From: Ypsolopha sequella | Taxonomy: Eukaryota; Arthropoda; Insecta; Lepidoptera; Ypsolophidae | NCBI GenBank assembly: GCA_934047225.1 | Contig: OW203986.1 | Location: forward strand, 12,527,221 to 12,591,220 | DNA length: 64,000 bases | Direction of reading: 5' to 3' | Shown here: positions 15,101-30,100 of the stretch, in pieces | Layout of the letters: each line of letters opens with the position of its first letter | Position numbering within the stretch: position 1 is the first letter of the stretch | Notes under the pieces: generated by a model | Databases searched by the model: none | What the model was told of the DNA's origin: nothing | The model's input: the letters and a program-made list of their open reading frames with translations, nothing else | Translations under genes and position numbers: made by a program

Positions 15101-18100
15101 ATTAAGTACAATATCATGTAAAAAACTATAATAAATGAAAAAAAGTGGAGTCTATCATCTATATTAATTTTGTTAAACCGATTAACTGAGTAACGCAATG
15201 TGAAATGGTAATTTGAAGTTGCGTGCAGTTGACATTAAATGGACTTTTAAGAATGTCATCTTTGCATTTGTAGTAAGAATCCCACTGACGTATTTTCATG
15301 CGTTTTTATTGTGAAGTATGTTTTGACAAAATTTTGTGTAAGAATCATTGGGTCTGTAAAAAAAGGGCTTGTGAAAAAAGTCTTTCATATCGGGTGCAGC
15401 CGTGGAAAATAGTGACATAATAGTAGTTTATGCTACAAAGGCGAAAAGGAATAAATTACGAGGACGTAACCGAGTAATTTATTGCTTTTACGCACGTGTA
15501 TCATACTACGTTTTTCAATGCATAGTGTGAGGAAATGAAAACAAATATAATCTTGTGAACTTTAAATTATGATTGGCTCAAAAGGACTGTATCCAGAGCC
15601 GTTAACAGTGGAAAAAAAGTATAACGTCTATGGTACACAGGAAAGGCTGCAGGTTAGCCAACCATAGCAAATAAATTAAAAAAATATTAATAATAAAGCC
15701 CTAGGGCAAAATAATCGACTTTCTGTTCGGTTTTGATGCATAAAATGTGGGCCTTTACGAGCACTTGCATTGAAAAAATTTGTTTCTGTTTACAGACAGT
15801 GTATAGATGTTTTAACTGGACTTATTCAGATAGAAGTACCGGGAGGAAGTAAGTATTCCTTGCATCATTTTAGGGTGTCGTCAAAAACAAGAAACGTTTA
15901 TGGGAAACATCAATGCTTAAACGATAAAACTGTTGTTTATTAAATAATTTAATGAGGTTTAGAGTTTAAAGAATAATAACTATTTATAGAACCTGTGCGT
16001 TATGTCCGCGGTTTATTTGACAATAAATTTTCGACTTGGCAGGAACTTCAATGGTTTTTATTAATATTTCAGAGGCACACACAGATCGCCACTTAGAGCG
16101 CCTGTTCATATTCGCTATGATGTGGTCACTTGGCACCGCTTTAGAATTAGACTCCCGAAAGAAAATGTCCGAGTTTATGACTAAACTACCCGTTAAAATG
16201 GACTGGCCTGGGTCTAAATCTAAGGAATGGGTAATGCCCTTCGAGTATATGGTCAATGCTCAAGGGCATTGGGAACATTGGTGAGGATAACTGTTTGTTA
16301 TTGAAATTATTACGTTCAAGTTAATTAGGCTTGATCCATACATGGATTTGTGAAAAATAAAAAAATCTTACGACTACCTACTTTTCCCAAGAATCTGAAA
16401 ATAATAGTACGCGACATGCCGGCAGTGAGAGCGAGTACATACATGTCAGTACGAAATCGCGCCCACTCCCGTCTGTCGCGTGATATACAACGTGTAACAG
16501 AAAGGTGTAACCATATTTGAAGAGCTTATTAGTCAATGGTATAGAACAACTTTTACTATGGAACAAAACCTCTGTCTCGAAAAAAATTTTTTACTGTTTC
16601 ATAAAAAAATGCAGTGCCGCTCGACCGAAATGTATGGAAAAGCAGATTTTTTTTTTGAGATTTCAGGTTTGGCTCCATAGTAAAAATTGTTCTATACCAT
16701 TGACTGAATACGCTCTTCAAACATGGTTACACCTTTCTGTTACACGTTTTACTACCTACTACATAACTAGGTATAAAAACACTCGTATGTTACTGTTTTT
16801 CGTGTTTTAACAGCCTACTAATGTACCAGTTTCATAAATTACTATTATTTGTTAGTTAATCAACGACATTTATTTATTTATTTTTGTTAAAAAAAATATA
16901 TATACATTATACATAACAGTGTATCGGAAACCTTTTGAGGTTTTTATGTACACTCAGCTTCAAGATTCGTCTAATAACATTATTTCAACTTATTCTTACA
17001 AATGACTACTTTCACGAACATAATTAATTTTGTACCTGACAATTTTCCGTATGGTCTATATTTTGTTTATAGGTCGGAAAGCGTAGAAGACTACATTTAT
17101 CCACAAGACGTAATACCAGAATATGCCTCTATTCTTGTACCTAACGTCGATAATGTCTGCATCACGTTCCTAATTGACACGATAGCTAAACAGAATAAGG
17201 CCGTGCTTTTAATTGGCGAACAAGGTACAGCGAAAACTGTCATGTTGAAAAGTTACATGTCTAAGTATGACAGCGAAGAAAAACTGTTCAAAGTGGTCAA
17301 CTTCTCTTATGCTACCACTCCTAATATGTTTCAGGTAGGTACTTTGGAAACTCAATCTTTTAGTTTATTGAATAAAATATAAGATACACATTTATTAATA
17401 ACTGAATACAAAATATATACGATACGACATACAATAAAAAGTAAAGAGTTATTTATCGAGATATAATGGTAGATTATGCACTAAGGGAATAAAGCAGTGT
17501 CTTACGTCACGGGCGGCATATTGAACCCTGACCGTAACGAGGGACTCTAGAGTTATAAAGAGTCCTGAGTAAAGCGAGGGGTTCAAGCTGCCCAAGACAA
17601 AGACAGGCTTTATTCCAGAGGAGCATACTCTACTTTTTACACCTTCTGCGAGACAATAAAAAGCTCGACATTTTTTATCAACATTAATAATTCAATAAAA
17701 TTCACTGACAAACACACCACCAAACACCGTCTTTTGTTTCACATTCTTTGTAAACGCTTTTTTTCTTTTTGTTGAATTCTGCTTATGGTGGCCAGTTCGA
17801 TTTTCGAACAAACCTCTTTACAATCCCATATGGGCATTTGTTTTCCACGAGTTTCCACACGAATTTGACGTTCCAAATTTAAATCACTTTAATTCCTAGG
17901 GATTTTCATATAACTTTATAGCCCTTGAGATATAATGCGTTACTTTACGTTGAAGTTGCATGATATGTAATTGGACATTGTCGAGCAGGTGGCGTGAAAA
18001 TAAAAATTTAACGCGGGCATTAGAAACTAAACAACAAGAAAAACAATTTATTATATTACATTACACACACATCCATTTGACATCATGTGTTATATCAAAG

Positions 18101-21100
18101 TAAAAGAAGGGTACCCATATCTGCTGATAACAGCAACAATCTGCAGCAACTCTATTATTCTGTCAGATTCAACGGGTTTATATCATACTGCAAAGTTCAG
18201 GAGATCTAAAAAGGCCACTTTGGGTGTATCATCCGTAATATGGTTAATTTGATGAATCGTAGCAGAACATAATAATTTTTGGATCTCTAGAGCAAACATT
18301 TTCAGTTCTGTTACTGTGCCAGAGCTAAGCTAAGAGACAAAAAAAAATTTAACATATTCACCATTTGTGATGTTTTCAGAGGATAATAGAATCCTACGTG
18401 GAGAAACGAGTCGGAATGACTTACGGGCCTCCCGGTGGGAGAAGTATGACGGTGTTTGTGGACGACATCAACATGCCTGTTATTAATGAGTGGGGTGACC
18501 AGGTAAATATTAAATAGTTTCACAGAAAACATTACGTTAGTCAAGTGTGTGGCGTACAGAGATTTATACTAGCCTTTGTTTTCCGTAAATGTACTTTGCT
18601 TGACAAGACGCTTTATTTAAGAGTGCATTACTAACTAGAAATTAATCAGAAACAAATTTAAAATCTCAAATAAAGAAATTTGTTTCTGATTAATTACTAG
18701 TTTGTAATGCATTCTTATAATAATTAGAGTATTGAAAGCGATGGATTTCGCAATATAATCATATACAATGTGTAACAGAAAGGTGTAACCATATTTGAAG
18801 AGCTTATAGAACAACTTTTACTATGGAGCCAACTCTGAAATCTCGAAAAAAAAATCTGCCCTTCCATACATTTCGGACGAGCGGCATCGGCATTGCATTT
18901 TTCTATGACACAGTCGATTTTTATTTGAGATATACAGGCTTTGTTCCATAGTAAAAATTGTTCTATACCATTGACTGAATAAGCTCTTCAAATATGGTTA
19001 CACATTTCTGTTACACGTTGTATAATCTATGATGCTTTATTTAATATAGTTAAAAAAAAAAGTATTCATTCATTCATTAATTTATTGACGTCATCATCTG
19101 CATATTAACGTTACTTTTCCCGAAGTCTGCCTATTGTGGCTCAATTTTTCCAGTAAATGATTGAGTTATGCTGTAGAGTAGACAAGACAAATATAGGGTT
19201 TACGCTTTGATACTACCGCGCCTGATCGAAGTCGATGGGAACTATAATGGAGCACGGTCGCACAGAAAATGTGAAATTCAAGGCAGGCGAGGCGCTAATC
19301 AATCTGTCCAGGGACTTCCGATAAATCGACGGAAGTCGGTAACGTACGAAAGACACGCAACTGCCCGTAACCATGCTCCCGGTATGGTTTTTCATGACGT
19401 CATGTCGGAACGCGCGACGAGTCGTTTGCCGCTTTTTGGGCGCGGGTTTGGTTTGGTTATGGTTTCGTCATGAGGTTGGTGACAAGCCACGTACAAAGTC
19501 TGCCGCCAGTTAAAGTGAAGGGATTGATCAGCTAGTTGGAGTCTTGGTGGACACCTTCCAGGGTGCGCCAGGAGTATTTCGAGAATTCGACGTTTGAATC
19601 TCAGTTTACGCATTTGGGGAGGCTCCTTTCATGGACCCCAAATAAACCAAGGCTATACTTAAGGGTTTTCATTAATTACCAAAGTCTTGTAATTACTTTT
19701 ATCTACTCTCATACTGCAATAACGTAACTGCAACATCAAAAGCAGTTTTATGAGTACCTAAATTGTTTATCCGATGTTATAATTCGCAATTCTGCGCTGC
19801 GATTGGTCTAATTTATTATAACACCGCTAGAGAGCCAATCAACAACAGAGGCGAGAAATTTCCGACATTATTTCTTAAGCCACGCCCCCTTTATCCTGAT
19901 TGGCCTTTAAGTCAGCTACGCACGACGCACGCGAAGCTCATGAACGAGTGTTCGTCTCATTTTTCGTAAAATTGTTAGTTGAAGATATTATAAGTGAAGA
20001 CAATATTTTTGACTGAACATAATTAGACATTAGGGCACTCGTGCAAAACTATTAAGAAAATCACTTCGATCATTTCGTAAACAAGCACTTGAGTCCCAAT
20101 GTCTCAAATTATTATACAGTTGCACAAAATACTATTGGACTACAGTTTTACTTACTTTGCGCAGGTTACAAATGAAATAGTACGGCAGTTGATGGAAACG
20201 AAGGGGTTCTTTTCACTAGAAAAGCCTGGCGATTTTGTTACCGTCGCCGACATTCAGATGTTTGGAGCCATGATCCATCCTGGTATGGTTTAATTTCACT
20301 ATTTTGATTACGTTAAGATTTATATTTTACTATAATGCTAGCCTTTTTCCCGCAATGAATTTCCCGGGTTGTTTCTCTAAAACGGCTAAAGCACAGCAAC
20401 ACAACATAAGTCGCCAGATAGCAATTAAAAGCATATGGTGACATAGTATCTGTATTTTAGAAGGAGAAAGACATGCGAACCAGTTATAGCGTTGCGCTCT
20501 TTCCCGTGTTTTCCGTAATTTTGGTGACTTTATTTCTAAGGCGGAATTCGAATAGAAAACGTGAGAATGTCTCCATTGGTTCGTTTTTCAAAGGTGGTGG
20601 TCGTAACGATGTTCCTCCGCGTTTGAAGAGGCAGTTCAACATTTTCAACTGCACCCTTCCCAGTATAGTATCCATGGACAAGATATTTGGTAAGATTACT
20701 CCATGAAATGTAGATCAAATAGGAATATATGAAAAGTAAATAATAGTTTCATGAAATAGGAGTGCGTGAAGAAAGCAATGTCTAGTACACTAGTGGAAGG
20801 TAAAGCCTAGAGCCATCACCTACTGGGCGCCGCCATATAAAGGCGCAAACTGAATGGCTTAGCTAAAAGCATCCGCACTAAAAAAAAGTATAAAGATTTG
20901 TCGGGATAGTGACAGATCGTCTGCAGTCTGACTACCTGTAGGTAGGTGTCAAATATGTTATTAATGCATCTCTTAATGTTTTAGAAACAATAAGTGCTGG
21001 CCATTTTATTAAGACAAGGTATGATCGTTTGATCGTGGATTTCATGCCTCGCCTTGTCCCCGTTACTCGTGTCATCTGGCAACAAACTAAAGTAAGTTCT

Positions 21101-24100
21101 AATGTATGCTAAAAAACAAATTATAATGATCTCGAATTTCAGACATAACTTTTAAGCAATAATATATCTTTTTTTAGACAAAAATGCTACCAACCCCTGC
21201 AAAGTTTCACTACGTATTTAATCTGCGTGACTTGTCTCGTATATGGGAAGGTATCTTGTTCATCAAGACGGAGGAGTTGACTACCATCAACACAGCCATA
21301 AAGTTGTGGTGCCATGAATGCGTGAGAGTAATTTCGGACAGGTATTTTAATTCAATATTAATATTATTGCAATTTGACCCAACGAAAATTTAATTAAAGA
21401 TTACTTGGTGTTTAGGTTAAAGTTCAATACAGTTCGCGTCTGTCAGATGCTCATTGGACAATATCGCGCTCCTCCCCCTTTCTCGTTAACTCTACAAAAA
21501 TACGCAACTACATCTGCATCTGTGACTACATTATATTTGTATCCGCCAAAAACCTGACTCTAATTATACATTTATGTTTTAACAAGTCATTTATAAAGAT
21601 TCGTGCCTACGAAATTGGGATGAGGGGCTCTAGTCTAGCATAGCAGACCATATCGAGCTTTAACCGCTCGAAATCCCTACCAAGGTAGATCAACAGAGTG
21701 AGAGAGAGAGAGAGCATTGTATCACGCGTTTAATATGGTTTGCTATGATAGGCTAGCAGAAATGCTTTATTTTCAATGGTATTTTTTCCACAGGTTCACA
21801 AACTTCGAGGACAAGAAATGGTTTGTAGAAAACTTTTGGAAAACAGCTCGTAAAGAATTGCCCGACGTCGTTAGTGAATTTCCCGAAGAAGAGACGTACT
21901 TCGTTAATTTCCTGAGAGAGCCCGTAGATCCTACTGGCGATGAAGATGAAGACTTCAGTATTGAGGCTCCCAAGATCTATGAGGAACTTCCTTCGTAAGA
22001 ATTGCACACGATACGATGCGATAACGCCCTGACATACGCTCGTAGTCGGTGGTGAATCATGGCGAGGCTATTGTTCTAAAGTCCTATAATAGTACTAATC
22101 ACATCATTTTCTATACGAACTTTAATATAGTGTAGTTCTTATAAATATTTCCAAATAATTTCATCCCGAATTAACCACGTTCAAAAATAAAAAAAATTTG
22201 CGGATGTTAATTTCCGATATGACCGAAGTACCCGATCGTTTTGACGTTTGAGAGGTTTGAGATATGTCTTTTTGAGATAGATTGGCGGACGGACGGGTGG
22301 ATGAACATCGCGAACCTATAAGGGTTCCTTGTTATCTACGGAACCCTAAAAAAACAAACAACTTTAAAAATAATATGATTTGAAAACGTGGTGGGGCACA
22401 TACGTTCATTCGCGCACAAAATTACTATTCTGTTTGAAGAGCTTCTAAATACATCTCGCCTTTCTCCTTCGCAAAGAGAAATGACAAGATTGGGCCCACT
22501 TTTTGTGTTCCGTACACCTGAAGGGTGCCCAAATGATTTATATAAAAAAAACTTAAACTTATTAAAACCCATACAAAACAACCTCGAAAAGTTTTAACGT
22601 TATCATGTCCCTCCCCTTATCTCCGAAACAAGAGGTCCGAATAGTATAAAAGAAAATCGCGGTAATAGGTAATTACGTAAAATTAAAAAATTACAAGAAC
22701 AATTATGGTTTTTACACTGAGCGGGAGCTGTGAATTGTTTGCCAGGCGCTACGATTGTAGCGGCTTGTTTTATCGTCCGTGCAAAGGTCCCCGTTACTCT
22801 AGGTAGAAAACCCGCACTGCGAGAGGGACGGAATCGGGGAAAAATGACAAAAAGTCATTTTGAAATTAATACAAAATCAAATTAAATAGCTATGAAAATT
22901 TTCATAACCAGTAATTAAGATATTGTTAAAAGCCATCTAAATAAATATTTCTGAAGTCTGTATGCTATCCCAATTTGTCAGAATATCAAAAAAAGCGTAA
23001 ATTTAGACCTGATTTCGATAATTATTTCTGTCGAGTGAATTTCCTCCAATCGCGTTTCTGATAGTCTAAAATCTAGAAAAAAGTCCCAAAATTTTTATAC
23101 TATTTTATTTAACTTGAGACTTCTGAACAGCAGATAAATTACTTCAAAAAGTGTCAATTTTGGCGATATACCTCCTTAATATTGCTGTGGTATCTGTATT
23201 GTTGTTATTTACCATAATGTTTTAGGGTTTCCGTACCCGTATTGTGTGGTGGTACGGAACCCTTTGTGCGTGAGTCCGACTCGCACTTGCCCAAATTATT
23301 TTGAAAAATGATCATGGACGACCATTATACAAAATAATTCAAAATAATAGAAATATAGATCGTATCTCTGTTAAATATCATAAAGCCGAGGATAACTTGT
23401 CATAACTATGACAATGATTTGTCATACCACTTTTCGCATGTTCTGGACGGCAATTCTGGCAAGTGCGAAAATATTTGCTACGGCAGATTTCGAGTGATTT
23501 ATTTTACAAGGGATTATCTTGGAAATGATTGATTTTTCTGCTTTCGCAATTTTTGCGCACGCGCCATAGTCGCCCAGCAGTTACCCAGTCGTATTCAATT
23601 TTCAGGTGGGAGTTTGTTCTGAATAAGTTGGTAGGGTTTCAAGAGCAGTTCAATGAAGCGGTCCGAGGTGCACATTTAGACATGGTATTCTTCCACGATG
23701 CTATGGTCCACTTATTCATTATTTCCCGGATTATCAATACAGCACGGTTAGTAAATTTTAACATATAAAAACGTATGTATAGTCACAGTAGAGAAAAGTA
23801 ACAGTATTACGTCTGGGCAGTGTCCTTAAAATAAAGCTCGGCAGCGCATGCATTAGGACTGCCCACATAAATGCGCGAGGATCGGGTGGCGTCTCACACT
23901 CTCCACGCTCTGCCGAGATTTGCCGAGAGTATGCTGAGATTTGGAAGCGCGCGTTTCAGCCGTTTTATACGAAGACGTAATACTGTTACTTTTTTCTACT
24001 GTGGTATAGTGTACCGCGCTGCAATTTGTTTTCGTCTCTTATACGTAATAAACTGAAGTTCTATTGATTTAGCAAAGTGCTAGTCTACACCCACATATGA

Positions 24101-27100
24101 TTAATATTTGCAATTGTTGGCACTTGGTGAAACTTGGATAACAACATGATGAATAAAAACACTTGCCCTCGTTTCACAGTATATGAGCTTATTTAACCCA
24201 ACTGGTTTCGGTTGTACACCATCATCAAGGGTTTAAAGACTGATTAGATGTTATTCTGTCCAATAAAGAATATAGTAAACAGTGAAGTATGTTGTTACAA
24301 AGATTTCAACTGTTGTTAAGCAATGACAAGTCAAATTGTAGGTAGAATAGCATTGAGATTATGGGCAAATAGTGAAAGATTTCAAAAGTAAAGATACGCC
24401 CTTACCGTAGCATGACAGCACCAAAATGTTTTCACCTTTAAATGGGTGACGCTCACACGTTTGGAATCAGTGCTCATCTGAATACATCAAGTTGGACGTC
24501 TTAAGTGCACTGAAAGTTTTGAATTTTTACGACTTTAGTAGTGTGATCAGTTTGCTGACCGTAGGTAGACAGATTGCGCACTCATAAGTGTGCGCGCGTC
24601 GGCATTATGTTAACGCACACATTCAAAAACAATGTAATAGATTTTAGGTGCCAGGGCTCATCTAAACTTTTGAAATCTTTGCAAATAGTAGGTAGAATAA
24701 CATTGAAGATTATTAGTGGAATCCTGCCGAAAAAGTGCGGAATAATTAGAATTATTTATGAAATTCAATTATAACCATGAAAATGTTAAACTGACCGTTT
24801 GGGATGCCATTTTAGTGGGTAGAATACCCCGGTTGTGGAAAATGGTCATCTTAACACCCTTTATAGGTTGAGATAACTTTACCAAAAATTATTATTTTTG
24901 TTCCAGTGGTAATGCTTTACTAGTCGGTGTTGGAGGCTCTGGCAAACAGAGTTTGACAAAACTAGCTTCTTTCATATCGAATTTCACCTTTTATCAAATA
25001 ACTTTGTCAAGGTAAACTAAATTCCAGTTTCATCTTAGTAGTGCCTAAAATTGTATCAAGAAGAAAACAATCGGTACAAAAAAAACGACATATTCCCAAA
25101 GGGGATGTCAGAGTTGTTTTTGAATGTGGACTAGACCAGTATATTATCCTCTTTTTTCCGACGATTTTTACGTCCAAGGTGTGAGCCATATTACCGTACC
25201 TTGGGCACAAATACACACTTATCAGAGGTATTTATGAGTGTGGACTAGATTAGTCTACACTTGTACGGTATACCCTCTTTTTTCCGACGATTTTTACGTC
25301 AAAACTTGATAAGGTGTGAGTCTTATTACCGTACTTCGGGCAAAAGTACACACTTTTCAGAGGTGTTTTGGAGTATGGACTAGACTAGTCTACATAAATA
25401 CTATACTCTCTTTTTTCCGACGTTTTTATGTCCAAACTCGATAAGGGGTGATTATAGGTTGGACCCTATCGCCGTACTTCGGGCATAAATACACACTTTA
25501 AACTGAACACCGTTCAGTAAGTGATAAATATACAAAAACTAGCGACCCGCCCCGGCTTTGCAAGGGCATGTATTATACATATAAAACCTTCCTCTTGAAT
25601 CACTTTATCTATTAAAAAAACGCATCATAATCCGTTGACAGGGACAGACAGACAGCGGGAAGCGACTTTGTTTTATACTATGTAGTGATTATAGGTGCAT
25701 ACTCGACCAGCAGGATTTGAACTTGGGTCTTTGCTTGTGTGCTCGTTTTGTGTTTGTGTTAAAGCTTTCTATTTATTGTGATATTTTTCGCAAGAGTGTG
25801 CGTGAATGAGTAAATGTGGTGGTGTGCGTGTTTGACGTGTTGCGTTGTGCCTTAAGAGTCGCGCTTTGCCACGTCCCGTGTTAAATGGTCTAAGGCTACC
25901 GCCGATTTATAAGTAAAAATAAAACTAAAAACTTTATACTTTCCGTAAACATGTTAAACTAATATTTTCCTTATTCCAGATCATACAATGTTAATAATTT
26001 CATGGACGATATAAAGGTTTTGTACCGCGTGGCCGGGCTCCAAGGACGGGGAATTACCTTTATATTTACAGATAACGATATCAAAGATGAACAATTTCTG
26101 GAGTTTTTGAATAATATTCTAAGTTCGGGAGAGATCGCCAATCTCTTCCCTAAAGAAGAAATGGGTTAGTGTTTACTTCTAAAAGGAGAGTCAGCGAAGT
26201 ACCTACGTCGCGTCGTCGATAATATAATACACGTCTTCCGGCAGCGTTCTTGAAAAGTACTTTATTTGACATTTTTTGAAGATTTTCTTATTTTGTCCCG
26301 GGCCCCCCCCGTTTATTTTTTAACCAAAATTAAAAATAGAGTTCGTCTCCTACATGTAGATTTTTATGAAAATAAATTGCATTTCAAAAGCTAAAAAGAG
26401 TAGTAAAACTAAAATTTTCGATATCTCAAAAATCAATTTGCATTCAAAGTGAGCCCATCTATCGTGACGTCACACTTTCATACTTAAAGCATAGATAATC
26501 TTAAAGTGGTAAATATCGCAATCGTTTACTTCAGTAATAAAAGGAATTCTTCAAAAATTCGAAAAGTGTTGTGCTTTGAATTAACCAATAAATCGATGAC
26601 CATAAAAAGTAGCTTACTGCTATCCATCCATCAGCCTAGTTCGTCCACTGCTGGACATAAGCCTTTCCAGGACTTTGCCACTCCCGGCGGTCATCCTGGA
26701 AGAATTGCCCATACTCACACACGCTAGGCAGGCGGGTTGGTGAGCGCGGTGCCGGAACCCTCGCACCAGTGACGCCGCTGCCCGTTACCAGTCTGTTCCA
26801 TATAGGGCCCGGCCATTAAGGATGGATATACCGCCATCCATCGGTCCCAGGCATGGTGGGCCTCCTGGTTTTTTGCCTGTGAGCTGTCCTCTTACTCTCC
26901 CCCGAATTACTTCGAGGGGGTCTCCAAGTAAGATGGTGGTACCTCCACAGTCAAGCCCGGCATCAGCTCTAACACCTACTGCTATCACACTATATTTATG
27001 TATTGTGGACTGGGAGCATATCATCAAAATATATATATTCTATGAAATTCCGATTGTCTAAGGATATGTTCGCACTTGAAGTGACGACACAGTTCAGTTT

Positions 27101-30100
27101 TATCTATGTTTTTGATGATAGGCACCTAGTCCAGCCCCTCTGTTATGTATCTTTGGTTGCCAACTTGCCTATCATCAAAAACATAGCTAAAAACTGAATT
27201 TTCAAAATAACCTTTACTGTGGGTACTGAACTATTTACAAACTTTGTCGTCACTTCAAATGCGAACATATCCTTAGACCAGCGTTTCTTAACCTTTTTTG
27301 TCCACGAACCCCTTAAGAAATCCCCTTAGGAGACCTGCTAATAAAAAAGCAGCAAAAAATTTCGGACCATTTTTTTTAGTTCTACAAATTACAAAAAATA
27401 TACTTTTTCATATAAAATACGTTAATGAGAAGGTTGGTGCTGCTTTTTTGCATCTAAATTAGTGATTTTTGGCTTTATATTACTACTGAGTTGTCGTCTC
27501 AAATCGGATTCCACTTTTAATCTATTTCTGTATTTGTTTTTAGTATACACAAGAACAGAGAACGCCTTTTCACAGAGGTATGTCGTTGAGAAAAGCAGTA
27601 AATGTCTCAGTACAGTCCATAGATTAGACTGCGGACCCCCATACATATACTCGGGGACCCCCAGGTTAAGAAACGCTGCCTTAGACAATCGGAATTCGAT
27701 AGTATATCTATATTATCTATGTTTTTGATGATTGGCGCTCAGTCCAGATGGCAACTAAAGATACATAAAAGGCCCGCAGTTGAAAGCCAAATATACACAA
27801 TCCATGGGCTGGGGACGAGCTCAATTAAGTTATGCCCAGACGCGGACAGAAAATATTTTTGTTGGAACCTAAAAAGATTTACTTATGTTTTCTTTTTAGA
27901 TGAAATCCTCAATGAATTGACTCCTATAATGAGGAAGGAGGCCCCAAAAAGGGTCCCTGTTCCGGACGTGTTATATGAATATTTCATTATGCGGTCTCGA
28001 GCTAATTTGCACGTCGTACTCTGTTTCTCTCCGGTAAGACACCTGTTACATATTTATTTTGATGAAGATGCTGAACTACGCGTTGTGGTGTGTCAGGGTC
28101 GTAGCCGATGAAGATCTGTGGTTTCTGCCTTCCTCATTTGAAGATACGCTTCAGTATAAGATTAACGATGTCATCGTGACATAAGTCCGCAAAAATATAA
28201 TCTGAAATTGTCTTCCATCTGGCTGGACATAGCTAGGCCTTTCCAAGATTTCGCCACTCTTGGTAGTCCTCATGGAAGTGATGCCCATACTCACACACGC
28301 CACTAGCAAACCTCGCAATAGTAACGCCGCTGCTCGTCCTAGGCCTGCCAATTAGGCATGGATATACCGCCATCAATCTGTCCCAAGCATGGTGGGCTAC
28401 CTGGTTGTGCCTGTTTAAGAGCTGTCCTCTTTCTCTCCCCCGGATTACTTTCGGGGGTTTGTGACTAAGATGGTGGTATGGTTTCTCCCAATCGAGCCCA
28501 GCATCAGCTCTACCACCAAGAAATTGTCATCATAATATACAAGTCCAAAGATATCTTTGACTAAATCTCGAATTTAAACAACATCATCTTACCTTTGTGT
28601 GAATAATGTCCATGGGACTAAATCGAATTATTATTTTTGTTGTTTGAAAATTTGCGAAGGAAGCGAGCTTAGTATTCAACACAGATGATATATTACAACG
28701 TGTGCCTCCCATTAACACGTCGCGTCATGTCAAAGTATAAGCTGTTAGATGTACGGTATCCAACCACACACCCACTTATTTTCTCGTCGACGACGCTGCA
28801 AGATGCCATCTGAGACTATCCACACCCGTCTTCATAGTAGTGCTATCGTAGCTTAACATATCAATTCATATCATATCCTTTTAGGTTGGTGAGAAGTTCC
28901 GGAGCAGGGCCCTGAAGTTCCCGGGTCTGATTTCCGGGTCGACGATGGATTGGTTCCAGAAGTGGCCGAAAGAGGCGCTCATTGAGGTCGCCGACCATTT
29001 CTTAGCAAATTTCAATGTAAGTTGCCAAAAACAACCGTAACCGTAAAACCTTTTGAATATAACAGTTTAGGCGCTATAAAATTTTCAAAAATGATTCTCA
29101 TATCATGAATTTGTGGTCCAAGGAATTTTTTGGAGTACCGTAAAAATTAAAAACCTGAAAGTGTAGTATATGTAAATGAATACGAGTATACCTATGTGGC
29201 AACAGTGTTTATACATTGTTAGGTACTTTTAGGCATGATACGTGGTGTGGGATACAAAAAATTGTAAACTAGTGGTTCTATTGCATTGCTAGTAACTTTA
29301 GTATGTCCGTTTATCCTCAGCCTTATCCAAAAAGTAATAGTTTAATTATAAATGTTAATTCGAACTTCCATTGTCATTTATAAGTAATTTGATTACCATG
29401 TGGTTATTTTCGCAACACCTTTACAACACTCAAAATAAACATAAGTTTAATATAGAAAATCAATATGAAATAAGATATCATATCACGTATGCTGACCAAA
29501 TTGACGATATACTGAAGAAAGGCTGAATCTAAAGACTAGATTGATGGATATGGAAGAAGCGAAAGAGGTGTGTCAGGATCGTGGCAGATGTAAATCTGTA
29601 GTCTGCCTACCTTTCTGGGAGACAGGCGTCAGTATATGTATGTATGTGCTAGCGGACGCCTCGTAGCGTCGCTCACGTGAATATCGTTTCTCCCGATTAT
29701 GTGGTAATGTCCTAAAAACTCTTTTTAGTGGATTTCTATGTCATAAAAGAAAATTGCAGTCTACATGTTCCTAGGTCCAGCCGTTTAATCTAGGCGTTGA
29801 TAGATCGGTCAGTCAGTCAGGGTATTCTTTTATATACAACGTGTAACAGAAAGGTGTAACCATATTTGAGGAGCTTATTCAGTCAATGGTATAGAACAAC
29901 TTTTACTATGGAGGCAACCCTGAAATCTCAAAAAAAATTTGCCCTTTGATAAATTTCGGCCCAGCGGCATTACATTTTTCTATGAAACAGAAAAATTTTT
30001 TTTTCGAGGTACAAGTTTTGTTTCATAGTAAAAGTTGTTTGACTAAAAAACTTTGACTAAATAAGCTCTTCAAATATGGTTACACCTTTCTGTTACACGT

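Noticed and set aside
18620..18716. Possible microRNA precursor
   Set aside because: Arms of 40 bp with a 15-bp loop and no flanking features of a pri-miRNA; AT-rich foldback is the simpler reading.
20473..20706. 77-codon ORF starting before exon 18
   Set aside because: Only its 3' part (from the acceptor at 20593) is dynein; the start is intronic.
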